Shown: positions 50,552-64,000 of the stretch, piece by piece
How the letters are laid out: every line of letters begins with the position of its first letter
Numbering within the stretch: position 1 is the stretch's first letter
NCBI RefSeq assembly: GCF_902168065.1
Contig: NZ_LR655701.1
Location: 1-64,000, forward strand
Source of the DNA: Mycobacterium tilburgii
Lineage (GTDB): Bacteria > Actinomycetota > Actinomycetes > Mycobacteriales > Mycobacteriaceae
Length of the DNA stretch: 64,000 nt
Direction of reading: 5' to 3'
Notes under the pieces: model-generated
Database searches by the model: none
Told to the model about the DNA's origin: nothing
Seen by the model: only the letters and a program-made list of their open reading frames with translations
Made by a program: the position numbers and the translations under genes

Positions 50552-51253
50552 GTGAACATCGAAACGCATTACCCCGGCGTATGGATCGTCATTCCCGCCT
50601 TCAACGAAGCCACGGTCATCGGCGAGGTGATCGCCGATGTGCGGTCGGTGTTCGACAACGTCGTGTGCGTCGACGACGGCAGCACCGACGAGACCGGCGA
50701 ATTGGCCCGCCGGGCCGGAGCCCATCTGGTGTGTCACCCGGTCAACCTCGGCCAGGGAGCGGCCATTCAAACCGGGGTCGAGTACGCCCGCAACCAGCCC
50801 GGCGCGCAGCTCTTCGCGACGTTCGACGCCGACGGGCAACACCGCGTCAAGGATGTGGCGACCATGATCGACCGGCTCGCCACCGAGGACGTCGACATCA
50901 TCATCGGGACGAGGTTCGGCGGCCAGGACACCAGCCGCCCGCCGTTGCTCAAGCGGCTCGTGCTGCAGACCGCCGCGCGGCTGAGCCAGCGCGGACGCCG
51001 GCTGGGCCTGACCGACACCAACAACGGGCTGCGGGTGTTCAACAAGAGGGTGGCCGACGGGCTGGACATCACCATGAGCGGCATGAGCCACGCCAACGAG
51101 ATCATCATGCTCATCGCCGAAAACCGTTGGCGGGTCGCCGAACAACCCGTCGAAGTGCTGTACACCAAATACTCACGGTCCAAAGGCCAGCCGTTGCTCA
51201 ACGGCGTCAACATCATTTTCGACGGCTTCTTGCGCGGCAGGCTCCCGAGATGA
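50552..51253 (+). CDS. Family 2 glycosyltransferase (polyprenyl-phosphate sugar synthase-like), Rv3631-like
   Basis: The 233-residue GT-A enzyme probably transfers a sugar to polyprenyl phosphate. It has WIVIPAFNEATVIGEVIAD, VVCVDDGSTDETGELA, the DXD region LFATFDADGQHRVKD and FNKRVADGLDITMSGMSHAN. The start GTG 50552 (VNIETHYPGVW) lies 14 bases after the exporter. It is followed closely by a DUF2304 gene, a known pairing for such transferases. The frame is intact. Confidence 0.88.
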   Translation: MNIETHYPGVWIVIPAFNEATVIGEVIADVRSVFDNVVCVDDGSTDETGELARRAGAHLVCHPVNLGQGAAIQTGVEYARNQPGAQLFATFDADGQHRVKDVATMIDRLATEDVDIIIGTRFGGQDTSRPPLLKRLVLQTAARLSQRGRRLGLTDTNNGLRVFNKRVADGLDITMSGMSHANEIIMLIAENRWRVAEQPVEVLYTKYSRSKGQPLLNGVNIIFDGFLRGRLPR

Positions 51254-51266
51254 GAAGGACTCGACG

Positions 51267-54369
<3,103 letters not shown>

Positions 54370-54373
<4 letters not shown>

Positions 54374-54483
54374 CTCGGCCCACCCTCGACGGTATCCGAC
54401 GACTGGTCGTCCTCGTCGGTGTTCTCGGTGGCCTGCGGGGGCTGTTCGTCGCCTTCGGTCGGCGGCTGTTCGGCAGTGGTCAT
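54370..54483 (-). CDS. Possible 37-residue acidic peptide
   Basis: A short frame from ATG 54483 to TAG 54370 encodes MTTAEQPPTEGDEQPPQATE then NTDEDDQSSDTVEGGPS. It is rich in Glu, Asp, Gln and Pro with almost no hydrophobic residues. Composition looks like a real disordered tail rather than a random GC-rich shadow, but no ribosome site is obvious. It may be a true small protein or the end of a lost gene. Confidence 0.35.
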
Positions 54484-54540
54484 CGATGTCGCCTACCCCG
54501 GCCCGCAGAACAGGAAACCGCACCGCGGGCAGCCGCGTGA

Positions 54541-54747
54541 TCAGAAAGCGTCCGGCCCGCGTACCGGGACCGGGGCACGCTTGGGCTCGTGCTCGACCTT
54601 GCGGTACGCCCACCACGGCGCGATCATGGTCGCGGTCGCCATCGCAAGAGCCGACAGCACGAGCGCGTCGCCGAAGGCGAACATCAAGAAGATGCCCGCG
54701 GCGATCCAGATTGCCTCGCCGATCGGGTAGTGGATTCGCGTGTTCAT
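54541..54747 (-). CDS. Small two-segment membrane protein
   Basis: The 68-residue protein from ATG 54747 starts MNTRIHYPIGEAIWIAAGIF and has two hydrophobic stretches (AIWIAAGIFLMFAFGDALVL and LSALAMATATMIAPWWAY), then a basic/Pro tail (RKVEHEPKRAPVPVRG). It lies upstream of the tRNA-Thr gene, in the place of the small Rv3643-like genes. The function is unknown. The frame is intact; longer starts to 54849 are possible but less likely. Confidence 0.6.
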   Translation of the reverse strand: MNTRIHYPIGEAIWIAAGIFLMFAFGDALVLSALAMATATMIAPWWAYRKVEHEPKRAPVPVRGPDAF

Positions 54748-54872
54748 GTAAGCCTCACTCGGTGTCGAGTCACCTTGCCGATGATGCCGACTGCAACGCG
54801 AGAGGGCCGAAACACTGCCCGAAAGCGGGCCAACGGTGACCGAACTCACCGAGAGTTCGCAGGAAACATTGG

Positions 54873-54945
54873 AGCCGCCTGGGGGGATCGAACCCCCGAC
54901 CTATTCATTACGAGTGAATCGCTCTACCGACTGAGCTAAGGCGGC
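54873..54945 (-). tRNA. tRNA-Thr (anticodon CGT)
   Basis: The minus strand folds into a full cloverleaf: acceptor GCCGCCT with AGGCGGC, D arm GCTC-AGTCGGTA-GAGC, anticodon stem ATTCA/TGAAT with loop CTCGTAA, and T arm GGGGG-TTCGATC-CCCCC. The anticodon CGT reads ACG. CCA is encoded at 54872-54870. The gene is upstream of the small membrane gene and downstream of holB. Confidence 0.97.
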
Positions 54946-55015
54946 ATACCCTCGCGCCGGGCGGCACGAGTCTACGGCAGCCGCGCGCGCACCCAACTTC
55001 ACCGGCTGCCCGGCG

Positions 55016-56233
55016 TCAATCCCGCAGTTCCTGCCCGATGGCGGCCACCATCGCGTCGACGGCGAACTTGGGCTTGACGTTGACCGCCAACGCCTCGCGG
55101 CACTCCAGCACCGCTTCGATGCACCGCAACAGCCGCTCCGGCGCGGCGTGCGCGGCCAGCGCGGCCGCCCGCTCGGCCATGTCCGGATGGTTGGCCCGCA
55201 CCCCGCCGGCATGCGCCGACACCACCAAGGCGTCCCGGAAATACGTCGCCAGGTCGATCAGCGCCCGGTCCAGCGCATCGCGGGACGCGCGGGTCTGTCG
55301 GGACTTCTGCCGTCGCTCCAAATCCTTGATCGCGCCCGTGGCACCGCGCATCGCACCCGCGGTGCCCTTGCCGGTGCCCCTGGCCCCCAACGCCGTCCGC
55401 AGTTCTTCGGTCTCGGCCTCGGCCCGGTCGACGGTCAAAACGACGGCCTCGGTTTCGGCCGCGGCCACCAACTCCTCGGCGGCGGCGTAGGCCCGCAACG
55501 GGGTCGCCGCGTCGCGCACCAGTCCCAGCGCCCGCTCGCGCCGCTCCCGGGCCTCCGCATCGGTCGCCAGCCGCCGCGCCCGCCCGACATGGCCGCCGCT
55601 GACCGACGCCGCCCAGGCGGCCGTGTCGGCGGGTAGGCCGTCACTGTCGATCAGCACCCGCGCGATCGACTCGGCCGACGGCGTCACCAGTGCGACGTGC
55701 CGGCACCGAGACCGCAGCGTGACCGCGATGTCCTCGGGGTCCACCGACGGAGCGCACAACAAGAACACCGTCGACGGCGGCGGCTCCTCGACCACCTTCA
55801 GCAACGCGTTGGCGGCGTTCTCGGTTAGCCGGTCGGCATCTTCGATAACCACGATCTGCCAATGCCCGGTGGTCGGTCGGCGCGACGCGATCTGCACGAT
55901 GCCGCGCATCTCGTCCACGCCGATGGACAGTCCCTCCGGGATCACCCGGCGCACGTCGGCGTGGGTGCCGGCCATCGTCGTCGAGCACGCCCGACACCGG
56001 CCGCACCCGGGCCCGCCGTCTTCGGCGGCAGCGGTGCATTCCAGCGCCGCGGCAAAGCACAGCGCCGCGATCGAGCGGCCCGACCCGGGGGGACCGGTGA
56101 TGAGCCACGCGTGTGTCATAGTCCCGCGATCCGCGTCACTGTGAGACGTATCACGGCGGGCCGCATTCGCCGCCGCGAGCAGCTCCGCTTCCACAGCTTC
56201 CTGGCCTACCAGCCGCGTAAACAAACCGGACAT
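55016..56233 (-). CDS. holB: DNA polymerase III delta' subunit
   Basis: HolB is part of the clamp loader. The 405-residue protein has Walker A GPPGSGRSIAALCF, the zinc-binding CGRCRAC segment, the Walker B-like IVVIEDADRLTENAANALLK and the sensor motif TLRSRCRHV. An Ala-rich C-terminal collar domain follows. ATG 56233 (MSGLFTRLVGQEAVE) is preferred over 56245. It is divergent from the cyclase gene. The frame is intact. Confidence 0.93.
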   Translation of the reverse strand: MSGLFTRLVGQEAVEAELLAAANAARRDTSHSDADRGTMTHAWLITGPPGSGRSIAALCFAAALECTAAAEDGGPGCGRCRACSTTMAGTHADVRRVIPEGLSIGVDEMRGIVQIASRRPTTGHWQIVVIEDADRLTENAANALLKVVEEPPPSTVFLLCAPSVDPEDIAVTLRSRCRHVALVTPSAESIARVLIDSDGLPADTAAWAASVSGGHVGRARRLATDAEARERRERALGLVRDAATPLRAYAAAEELVAAAETEAVVLTVDRAEAETEELRTALGARGTGKGTAGAMRGATGAIKDLERRQKSRQTRASRDALDRALIDLATYFRDALVVSAHAGGVRANHPDMAERAAALAAHAAPERLLRCIEAVLECREALAVNVKPKFAVDAMVAAIGQELRD

Positions 56234-56388
56234 CATCCGCAACACTAGTGAGACGGACCGACGGCGATCGTGCGGATACCGGATCGCGACATTTCCGTGA
56301 TCTTTCTCGATGTTTCGTTAGCATCGGGTGACTTGCCCACGCAATTTTGGGTTACCGACAAGTCGCCACCGACCGATACGGTGGGTTG

Positions 56389-58008
56389 GTGGCAACGTCG
56401 GGTGCACTACAGGGGCGAATCAGCGCATTCATCCGCTGGGTGGTGCGCACGCCGTGGCCGCTGTTCTCGCTGAGCATGCTGCAGGCCGACGTCATCGGCG
56501 CGCTCTTCGTGCTCGGCTTCCTGCGCTACGGTCTCCCCCCCGAGGACCGTATTCGACTGCAGGATCTGCCGACTCTCAACTTGGCGATCTTCGCGAGCAC
56601 TCTGGTCGTGTTGTTCCTTGTCGGTGTCGTGGTCAACCTCAAGCTGCTGATGCCGGTCTTCCGCTGGCAGCGCCGCGACAACATGCTCGCGGAGACCGAT
56701 CCGACGGCCACCGAGCTGGCCCGCAGCCGCGCCCTGCGCATGCCTTACTACCGCACCCTGAGCACCGTCGTGTACTGGTGCATCGGCGGCGTGGTGTTCG
56801 TCATCGCCAGCTGGTCGGTGGCCAAGTTCGCGGCGCCCGTCGTCGCGGTGGCCACCGCGCTGGGAGCGGCGGCCACCGCGATCATCGGCTACCTGCAATC
56901 CGAACGGGTGTTGCGGCCGGTGGCGGTGGCGGCCCTGCGCAGCGGCGTGCCGGAGAACGTCAAGGCGCCGGGCGTCATCCTGCGCCAGATTCTGACCTGG
57001 ATGCTTTCCACCGCGGTGCCGCTGCTGGCCATCGTGCTCGCGGTGGTGGCCGACAAGGTTTCGCTGCTGCACGCGCCGCCGAAGAGTCTGTTCAACCCGA
57101 TCCTGCTGCTGGCCATGACCGCACTAGGTGTGGGGCTGATCAGCACCCTGCTGGTGGCCATGTCGATCGCCGACCCGCTGCGGCAGCTGCGCTGGGCGCT
57201 GTCGGAGGTCCAGCGCGGCAACTACAAAGCGCACATGCAGATCTACGACGCCAGCGAATTGGGCCTGCTGCAAGCAGGATTCAACGACATGGTCCGCGAC
57301 CTGTCCGAGCGGCAACGGCTGCGCGACCTGTTCGGCCGCTACGTCGGCGAGGACGTGGCGCGCCGGGCGCTGGAGCGCGGCACCGAGCTGGGCGGCCAAG
57401 AGCGCGACGTCGCGGTGCTCTTCGTCGACCTGGTCGGCTCCACCCAGCTGGCCGCGACCCGCCCGCCGGCCGAGGTGGTCCACCTGCTCAACGAGTTCTT
57501 CCGGGTGGTCGTCGACACCGTCGGCCGCCACGGCGGCTTCGTCAACAAGTTCCAGGGGGACGCCGCGCTGGCGATCTTCGGCGCGCCCATCGAGCACCCG
57601 GACGCCTCCGGCGGTGCGCTGGCCGCGGCCCGCGAGCTGCACGACGAACTCCTGCCGGTGATCGGCAGTGCCGAATTCGGCATCGGGGTGTCCGCGGGCC
57701 GGGCCATCGCCGGCCTCATCGGCGCGCAGGCGCGCTTCGAGTACACCGTGATCGGCGACCCGGTCAACGAGGCGGCGCGGTTGACCGAGCTGGCCAAGCT
57801 GGAGCCGGGCCACGTGCTGGCGTCGGCGATCGCGGTCAGCGGCGCGCTGGACGCCGAGGCGCTGTGCTGGGATGTGGGCGAGGTCGTCGAACTACGCGGC
57901 CGCACCGCGCCTACCCAGCTGTCGCGACCGCTGAATCTCGCTGCGCCCGAAACGGTTTCGAAACAGCAGGACTATGCCGACGAGCAACTCTCCAGCGAGA
58001 TAATCTGA
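56389..58008 (+). CDS. Membrane adenylate cyclase with HAMP domain, Rv3645-like
   Basis: This class III cyclase makes cAMP at the membrane. The 539-residue protein has six hydrophobic segments (PWPLFSLSMLQADVIGALFV through ILLLAMTALGVGLISTLLVA), a HAMP domain (MSIADPLRQLRWALSEVQRG), then the catalytic domain. Metal Asp residues are in LFVDLVGSTQLA and FQGDAALAIFG, and adenine selectivity residues in NKFQGD (Lys) and YTVIGDPVNEAARL (Asp, Asn, Arg). GTG 56389 fits the family start better than ATG 56347. In M. tuberculosis Rv3645 makes most cAMP during growth on host lipids and affects drug tolerance. The frame is intact. Confidence 0.92.
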   Translation: MATSGALQGRISAFIRWVVRTPWPLFSLSMLQADVIGALFVLGFLRYGLPPEDRIRLQDLPTLNLAIFASTLVVLFLVGVVVNLKLLMPVFRWQRRDNMLAETDPTATELARSRALRMPYYRTLSTVVYWCIGGVVFVIASWSVAKFAAPVVAVATALGAAATAIIGYLQSERVLRPVAVAALRSGVPENVKAPGVILRQILTWMLSTAVPLLAIVLAVVADKVSLLHAPPKSLFNPILLLAMTALGVGLISTLLVAMSIADPLRQLRWALSEVQRGNYKAHMQIYDASELGLLQAGFNDMVRDLSERQRLRDLFGRYVGEDVARRALERGTELGGQERDVAVLFVDLVGSTQLAATRPPAEVVHLLNEFFRVVVDTVGRHGGFVNKFQGDAALAIFGAPIEHPDASGGALAAARELHDELLPVIGSAEFGIGVSAGRAIAGLIGAQARFEYTVIGDPVNEAARLTELAKLEPGHVLASAIAVSGALDAEALCWDVGEVVELRGRTAPTQLSRPLNLAAPETVSKQQDYADEQLSSEII

Positions 58009-58018
58009 CCGGGTGCGA

Positions 58019-60832
<2,814 letters not shown>

Positions 60833-60906
60833 CTACGGTTACGCTCCATATCTTCTCCTGGTCCCCGTTCGAGACTGCCCTGCAGGGACGAATGACAGGG
60901 ACACGC

Positions 60907-60944
60907 CTGAAATTCCGCTGAAATCCTGAAATTCCGCTGAAATT
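60907..60944. repeat. Two tandem 19-bp repeats upstream of topA
   Basis: CTGAAATTCCGCTGAAATC at 60907-60925 is repeated at 60926-60944 with one change (last base T). Each unit itself holds CTGAAAT twice. The repeats lie 75-112 bases before the topA start in an AT-richer patch and could be a binding site or promoter duplication. No known motif is recognised. Confidence 0.6.
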
Positions 60945-61034
60945 CAGATACGCCAACGTTCCGTCCCCTGTGGGCACCTGACAATTTCGCACCCTGAGGC
61001 GGGCGGACGCAAACCGACTCCCCGAACAACCTGG

Positions 61035-61588
61035 TTAAACTCGGGGCCATTGCGCCACCACTTCGGCGCCCTCGGGAGGTTCCCCGACGTTCTCTACCAG
61101 CCTCGATAGCCTGCGCCTACCGCTGATCCGCAGGGCCGGACGGCCGCCGCGGGTGCCGACGCCAGCGGCGAAGGCGTGTCGGGGGTGTGCGGGTCCAGTC
61201 TGAGCTGATAGTGATCGCCTTCCGGGGTGCCCGCCGCGATGGTCCACGCTCGTAGCTCGCGAGAGTCGGGCAGCCAGCGCGGCGGCACCGTTTTGACCGC
61301 GCCGCAGATCCATTCGACGGCGATCGCGGTCAGTGACGGGTCGATCGCCGTCCGCACCAGCGGCGTGTCCTCATCGGTACGGCTAATCTCCGGGACCAGG
61401 CCGGCCTGTTCGATCATCTCGGCCAAGGCCGCGGCGCGCCACGGCTGGTCCACCACCACCGAAAGCCGGGCTCCGCGGGATTCCGGCCCATCGACCGTCA
61501 CGATCTGGCCCGATGCCGCCAGCACCCCGCACAGGTCGGCGACCGCGGGGGGCACCGCCTCTGCTGTGAAGAAGGAAAGCTGGCTCAC
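61035..61588 (-). pseudogene. Rv3647c-like conserved protein, frameshifted
   Basis: The first 145 residues from ATG 61588 read normally (MSQLSFFTAEAVPPAVADLC, LSVVVDQPWRAAALAEM, AIAVEWICGAVKTVPPRWL). After DTPSPLASAP near 61150 the frame shifts; the true end, GTRGGRPALRISGRRRLSRL and VENVGEPPEGAEVVAQW, is in another frame and stops at 61035. A few codons seem missing at the break. The function of the family is unknown. It is the gene between cspA and topA as in M. tuberculosis. Confidence 0.75.
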
Positions 61589-61691
61589 CTCACCGACAGT
61601 AAGCCAGGAGGGGCGATCCGCGCCGCCAGGTTTTCAGCGCGGCGGCCGCCAGGCGCGGCGGCCCGGGTTGCACACCCGTGCAATAGATAGT

Positions 61692-61737
61692 GAAAACCCC
61701 GGCGAAATCCGCTGGGTGGATTGCACGGGGGGTTTTC
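61692..61737 (-). terminator. cspA terminator
   Basis: GAAAACCCC (61692-61700) pairs exactly with GGGGTTTTC (61729-61737) around a partly paired loop, 18 bases after the cspA stop. On the minus strand the stem ends in TTTTC. It probably ends the cspA transcript. Confidence 0.6.
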
Positions 61738-61754
61738 GTCAGAATCTGCTCGAT

Positions 61755-61958
61755 TTAGACGGAGCGGACTCCGGTGGCCTGGGGGCCCTTAGGGCTGTGG
61801 CCGATCTCAAACTCGACCTTCTGGTTTTCTTCAAGGGTGCGGAATCCCGAACCCTGGATCCCCGTGTAGTGGACAAAAACATCCGCGGAACCATCCTCGG
61901 GGGCGATAAAACCGAAACCCTTCTCCGCGTTGAACCACTTCACAGTTCCCTGTGGCAT
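61755..61958 (-). CDS. cspA: Cold shock protein CspA
   Basis: The 67-residue OB-fold protein binds single-stranded RNA and DNA. RNP motifs are [11 protein letters not shown] and [10 protein letters not shown]. It starts at ATG 61958 after GAAAAGGAAAGATCGAGA with a purine-rich ribosome site, and ends ATGVRSV. The long 5' region (61959-62146) before the helicase is suited to a cold-shock leader, but no specific fold was identified. The frame is intact. Confidence 0.95.
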   Translation of the reverse strand: MPQGTVKWFNAEKGFGFIAPEDGSADVFVHYTGIQGSGFRTLEENQKVEFEIGHSPKGPQATGVRSV

Positions 61959-62203
61959 TCTCGATCTTTCCTTTTCTTCAAGGTTCGGAGCACCGCTTTT
62001 CGGTGCCCCGGGCCCGTTGTCACCGCTTACCTCGCGGAGTCGTCGGAACGTCACCCGAACGCTAACCTCGCAGGAACCGCGGGTCGCAACGTCGATCCTG
62101 CGAAGTTTGACACGAACACAGAAGCTACGACCGCAATCAGTCAACCATGTTCAACGTCTTGGCGACAGAGTTGCGACGCGGACGGATTTTTGGAGGGTAC
62201 GAG

Positions 62204-64000
62204 GTGCCGAATTTCGGCAGCGATCTGCTCGCCGTCGCTCTGGCCGGCGCCGCACCGGACGAAAAACCGGTGCGCCACGTCGCGGAGTTGCCGGCGCGCA
62301 GCGGACGGCCCCATCCGTGGCCGGGTTGGACCGATCCCGACGTCGTCGCCGCCTTCACCGAGCGCGGGATCCGCGAGCCGTGGTCACACCAGGCCCGGGC
62401 GGCCGAGTTGGCCTATGCGGGTCGTCATGTCGTGGTCAGTACGGGTACCGCGTCGGGCAAGTCGCTGGCCTATCAACTCCCCGTACTCAACGCGTTGGCG
62501 ACGGATCCGTTGGCCCGGGTGCTGTATCTGTCGCCGACGAAAGCCCTGGGTTACGACCAGTTACGCGCCGCGCACGCGCTGACGTTGGCGGTGCCGCGGC
62601 TGAATCAGCCCGGTTTCGTGGCGGCCCCCACCGCCTACGACGGCGACAGTCCGGCCGAGGTTTGTCGTTTCGCGCGGGAGCGTTCACGCTGGCTGTTCTC
62701 CAACCCCGACATGATCCATTTGTCCATTCTGCGAAATCATCCGCGGTGGGCCGTGCTGCTGCGCGGACTGCGGTTCGTGATCGTCGACGAATGCCATTAC
62801 TACCGCGGGGTTTTTGGCTCCAACGTGGCGATGGTGCTGCGCCGCCTGTTGCGGTTGTGCGCGCGCTATGCCGCCGAGCCGGGACGACCGCCGACGGTGA
62901 TCTTCGCCAGTGCGACTACGGATTCACCGGGCGCGACGGCCTCGGAACTCATCGGCCTACCCGTCGAGGAGGTCGTCGAGGACGGCTCATCGCAGGGTGC
63001 GCGCACCGTGGCGCTGTGGGAGCCCGCGCTGCGTACTGATGTCACCGGCGAACACGGCGCCCCGGTGCGCCGCTCCGCCGGCGAGGAGGCCGCGCGGGTG
63101 ATGGCCGACCTGGTCGCGGAGGGCGCGCAGACCCTGACCTTCGTGCGGTCCCGGCGTGCCGCCGAGTTGACCACGCTGGGCGCCCGGGCCCGGCTGGACG
63201 ACGTCGCACCGGAGCTGTCGCACACGGTGGCGTCATACCGGGCCGGTTATCTGGCCGAGGACCGCAACGAGCTGGAGCGCGCGCTGGCCGAGGGGAATTT
63301 GCGCGGGCTGGCCACCACGAACGCGCTCGAGCTCGGGGGTGGACATCGCCGGCTTGGACGCGGTGGTGCTGGCCGGTTTTCCCGGGACGGTGGCGTCGTT
63401 CTGGCAGCAGGCCGGCCGCTCGGGCCGCCTCTGCCAGAGTGCGTTGGTGGTGCTGATCGCCCGCGACGACCCACTGGACCCTATCTGGTGTGCACAATCC
63501 GGCCGCGCTGCTGGACAAACCGGTTGAGCGGGTGGTGATCGATCCCACCAATCCTTACCTACTTGGTCGCCAACTGCTTTGTGCTGCAACATAATTGCCG
63601 ATCGAAGATGCCGAGGTCCGCGATTTCGGTGCCACCGAAGTGGCGTAAGGACTCGTCGACGACGGGCTGCTGCGCCGGCACAGCGGAAAGTATTTTCCGG
63701 CGCCCGGGCTGGAACCGCATGGCGCGGTGGACATCCGCGGCGCGGCGGGTGGCCAGATCGTGATCGTCGAGGCCGACACCGGGCGCCTGCTGGGCAGTAC
63801 CGGGGTGGGTCAAGCCCCGGCGTCGATCCATCCCGGCGCGGTGTACCTACACCAAGGTGATAGTTATGTCGTTGATTCCCTGGACCTCGAGGACGCGATC
63901 GCGTTCGTGCACGCCCGAGGATCCCGGATACGCCACCTTCGCCCGCGAGATCGTCGACATTCAGGTCACTGGGAGGGGTGAGCGACAGACGTACGGTCCT
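62204..64000 (+). pseudogene. DEAD/DEAH helicase (Rv3649/Hrq1-like), frameshifted, runs off the window
   Basis: From GTG 62204 (ribosome site GGAGGG) the frame covers both helicase cores up to about 63340: VVSTGTASGKSLAYQLP (motif I), VIVDECHYYRGVFGSN (motif II), TVIFASATTDSPG (motif III) and FVRSRRAAEL. One extra G in GAGCTCGGGGGTG then breaks the frame. The continuation [20 protein letters not shown], with motif [12 protein letters not shown], is in the next frame; TATCTGGTGTG has two extra bases, and in-frame stops follow at AAT-TAA-type sites near 63594 and 63647. The C-terminal domain (AAGGQIVIVEADTGRLL) continues to the window end. Confidence 0.85.

Noticed and set aside
61959..62146. 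N-terminal extension of CspA to 62144
   Set aside because: Cold shock proteins of this class are 67 residues and start MPQGTVKWF; the extension is basic and unlike the family.

Overview
The window is high-GC mycobacterial chromosome. From about 3 kb onward it follows the Mycobacterium tuberculosis order Rv3573c to Rv3649: fadE34/kstR, lppH, cysS-ispF-ispD-carD, radA-disA, canB/mutY, clpC1, lsr2, lysS, coaX-panD-panC, folK-folB-folP1-folE-ftsH, hpt-tilS, dacB, ppa, galE1, holB, topA, cspA. The PE/PPE genes and the esx pair of that stretch in M. tuberculosis are absent. A metal-uptake ABC operon, a PxpA homologue, a CbtA remnant and a glutamine-amidotransferase remnant are added. About twenty genes are broken by small indels, nonsense changes or internal deletions, while nearly all core housekeeping genes are full length. 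High GC, M. avium-complex-like content and heavy pseudogene load suggest a decaying relative of the M. avium complex, such as M. lepraemurium. This is inference from recognised sequences; no database search was run.

Layout. 1-8 kb: broken SDR gene and its TetR regulator with a shared inverted-repeat operator; decayed fadE34 facing intact kstR across an intact KstR box; internally deleted LacI regulator; intact three-gene metal ABC transporter with a candidate Zur box; lipoprotein LppH. 8-11.4 kb: PxpA, then remnants of an Rv3577-like hydrolase, arsB2, a LuxR regulator and a GDPD. 11.5-17.9 kb: intact rRNA methyltransferase, cysS, ispF, ispD, carD, lpqE and radA. 18-24.9 kb: disA with an intact cyclase domain and ruined C-terminus, membrane protein, canB, mutY, hydrolase, mhuD, lpqF, then phosphatase and ybjQ/cbtA wreckage. 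25-40 kb: clpC1, lsr2, lysS, the pantothenate genes (coaX dead, panD and panC altered only in their tails), the folate operon with a MIRU-like insert, and ftsH. 40-43.3 kb: VOC protein, then decayed ephA, LLM oxidoreductase, alcohol dehydrogenase and glutamine-amidotransferase pieces. 43.3-61 kb: mostly intact hpt, tilS, a metalloprotease-like gene, dacB, ppa, an envelope glycosylation-type cluster, tRNA-Thr, holB, an adenylate cyclase and topA. 61-64 kb: broken Rv3647c-like gene, cspA, broken DEAD/DEAH helicase running off the end.

Together the surviving genes cover isoprenoid precursor synthesis, folate synthesis, tRNA charging and modification, RNA polymerase regulation, protein quality control, heme degradation and peptidoglycan trimming. 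What is lost is mainly accessory metabolism: cholesterol side-chain oxidation, arsenite export, epoxide hydrolysis and redundant pantothenate kinase. Frameshifts avoid the catalytic parts of essential genes, which favours real genome reduction over assembly error, although single-base indels still need read-level confirmation.
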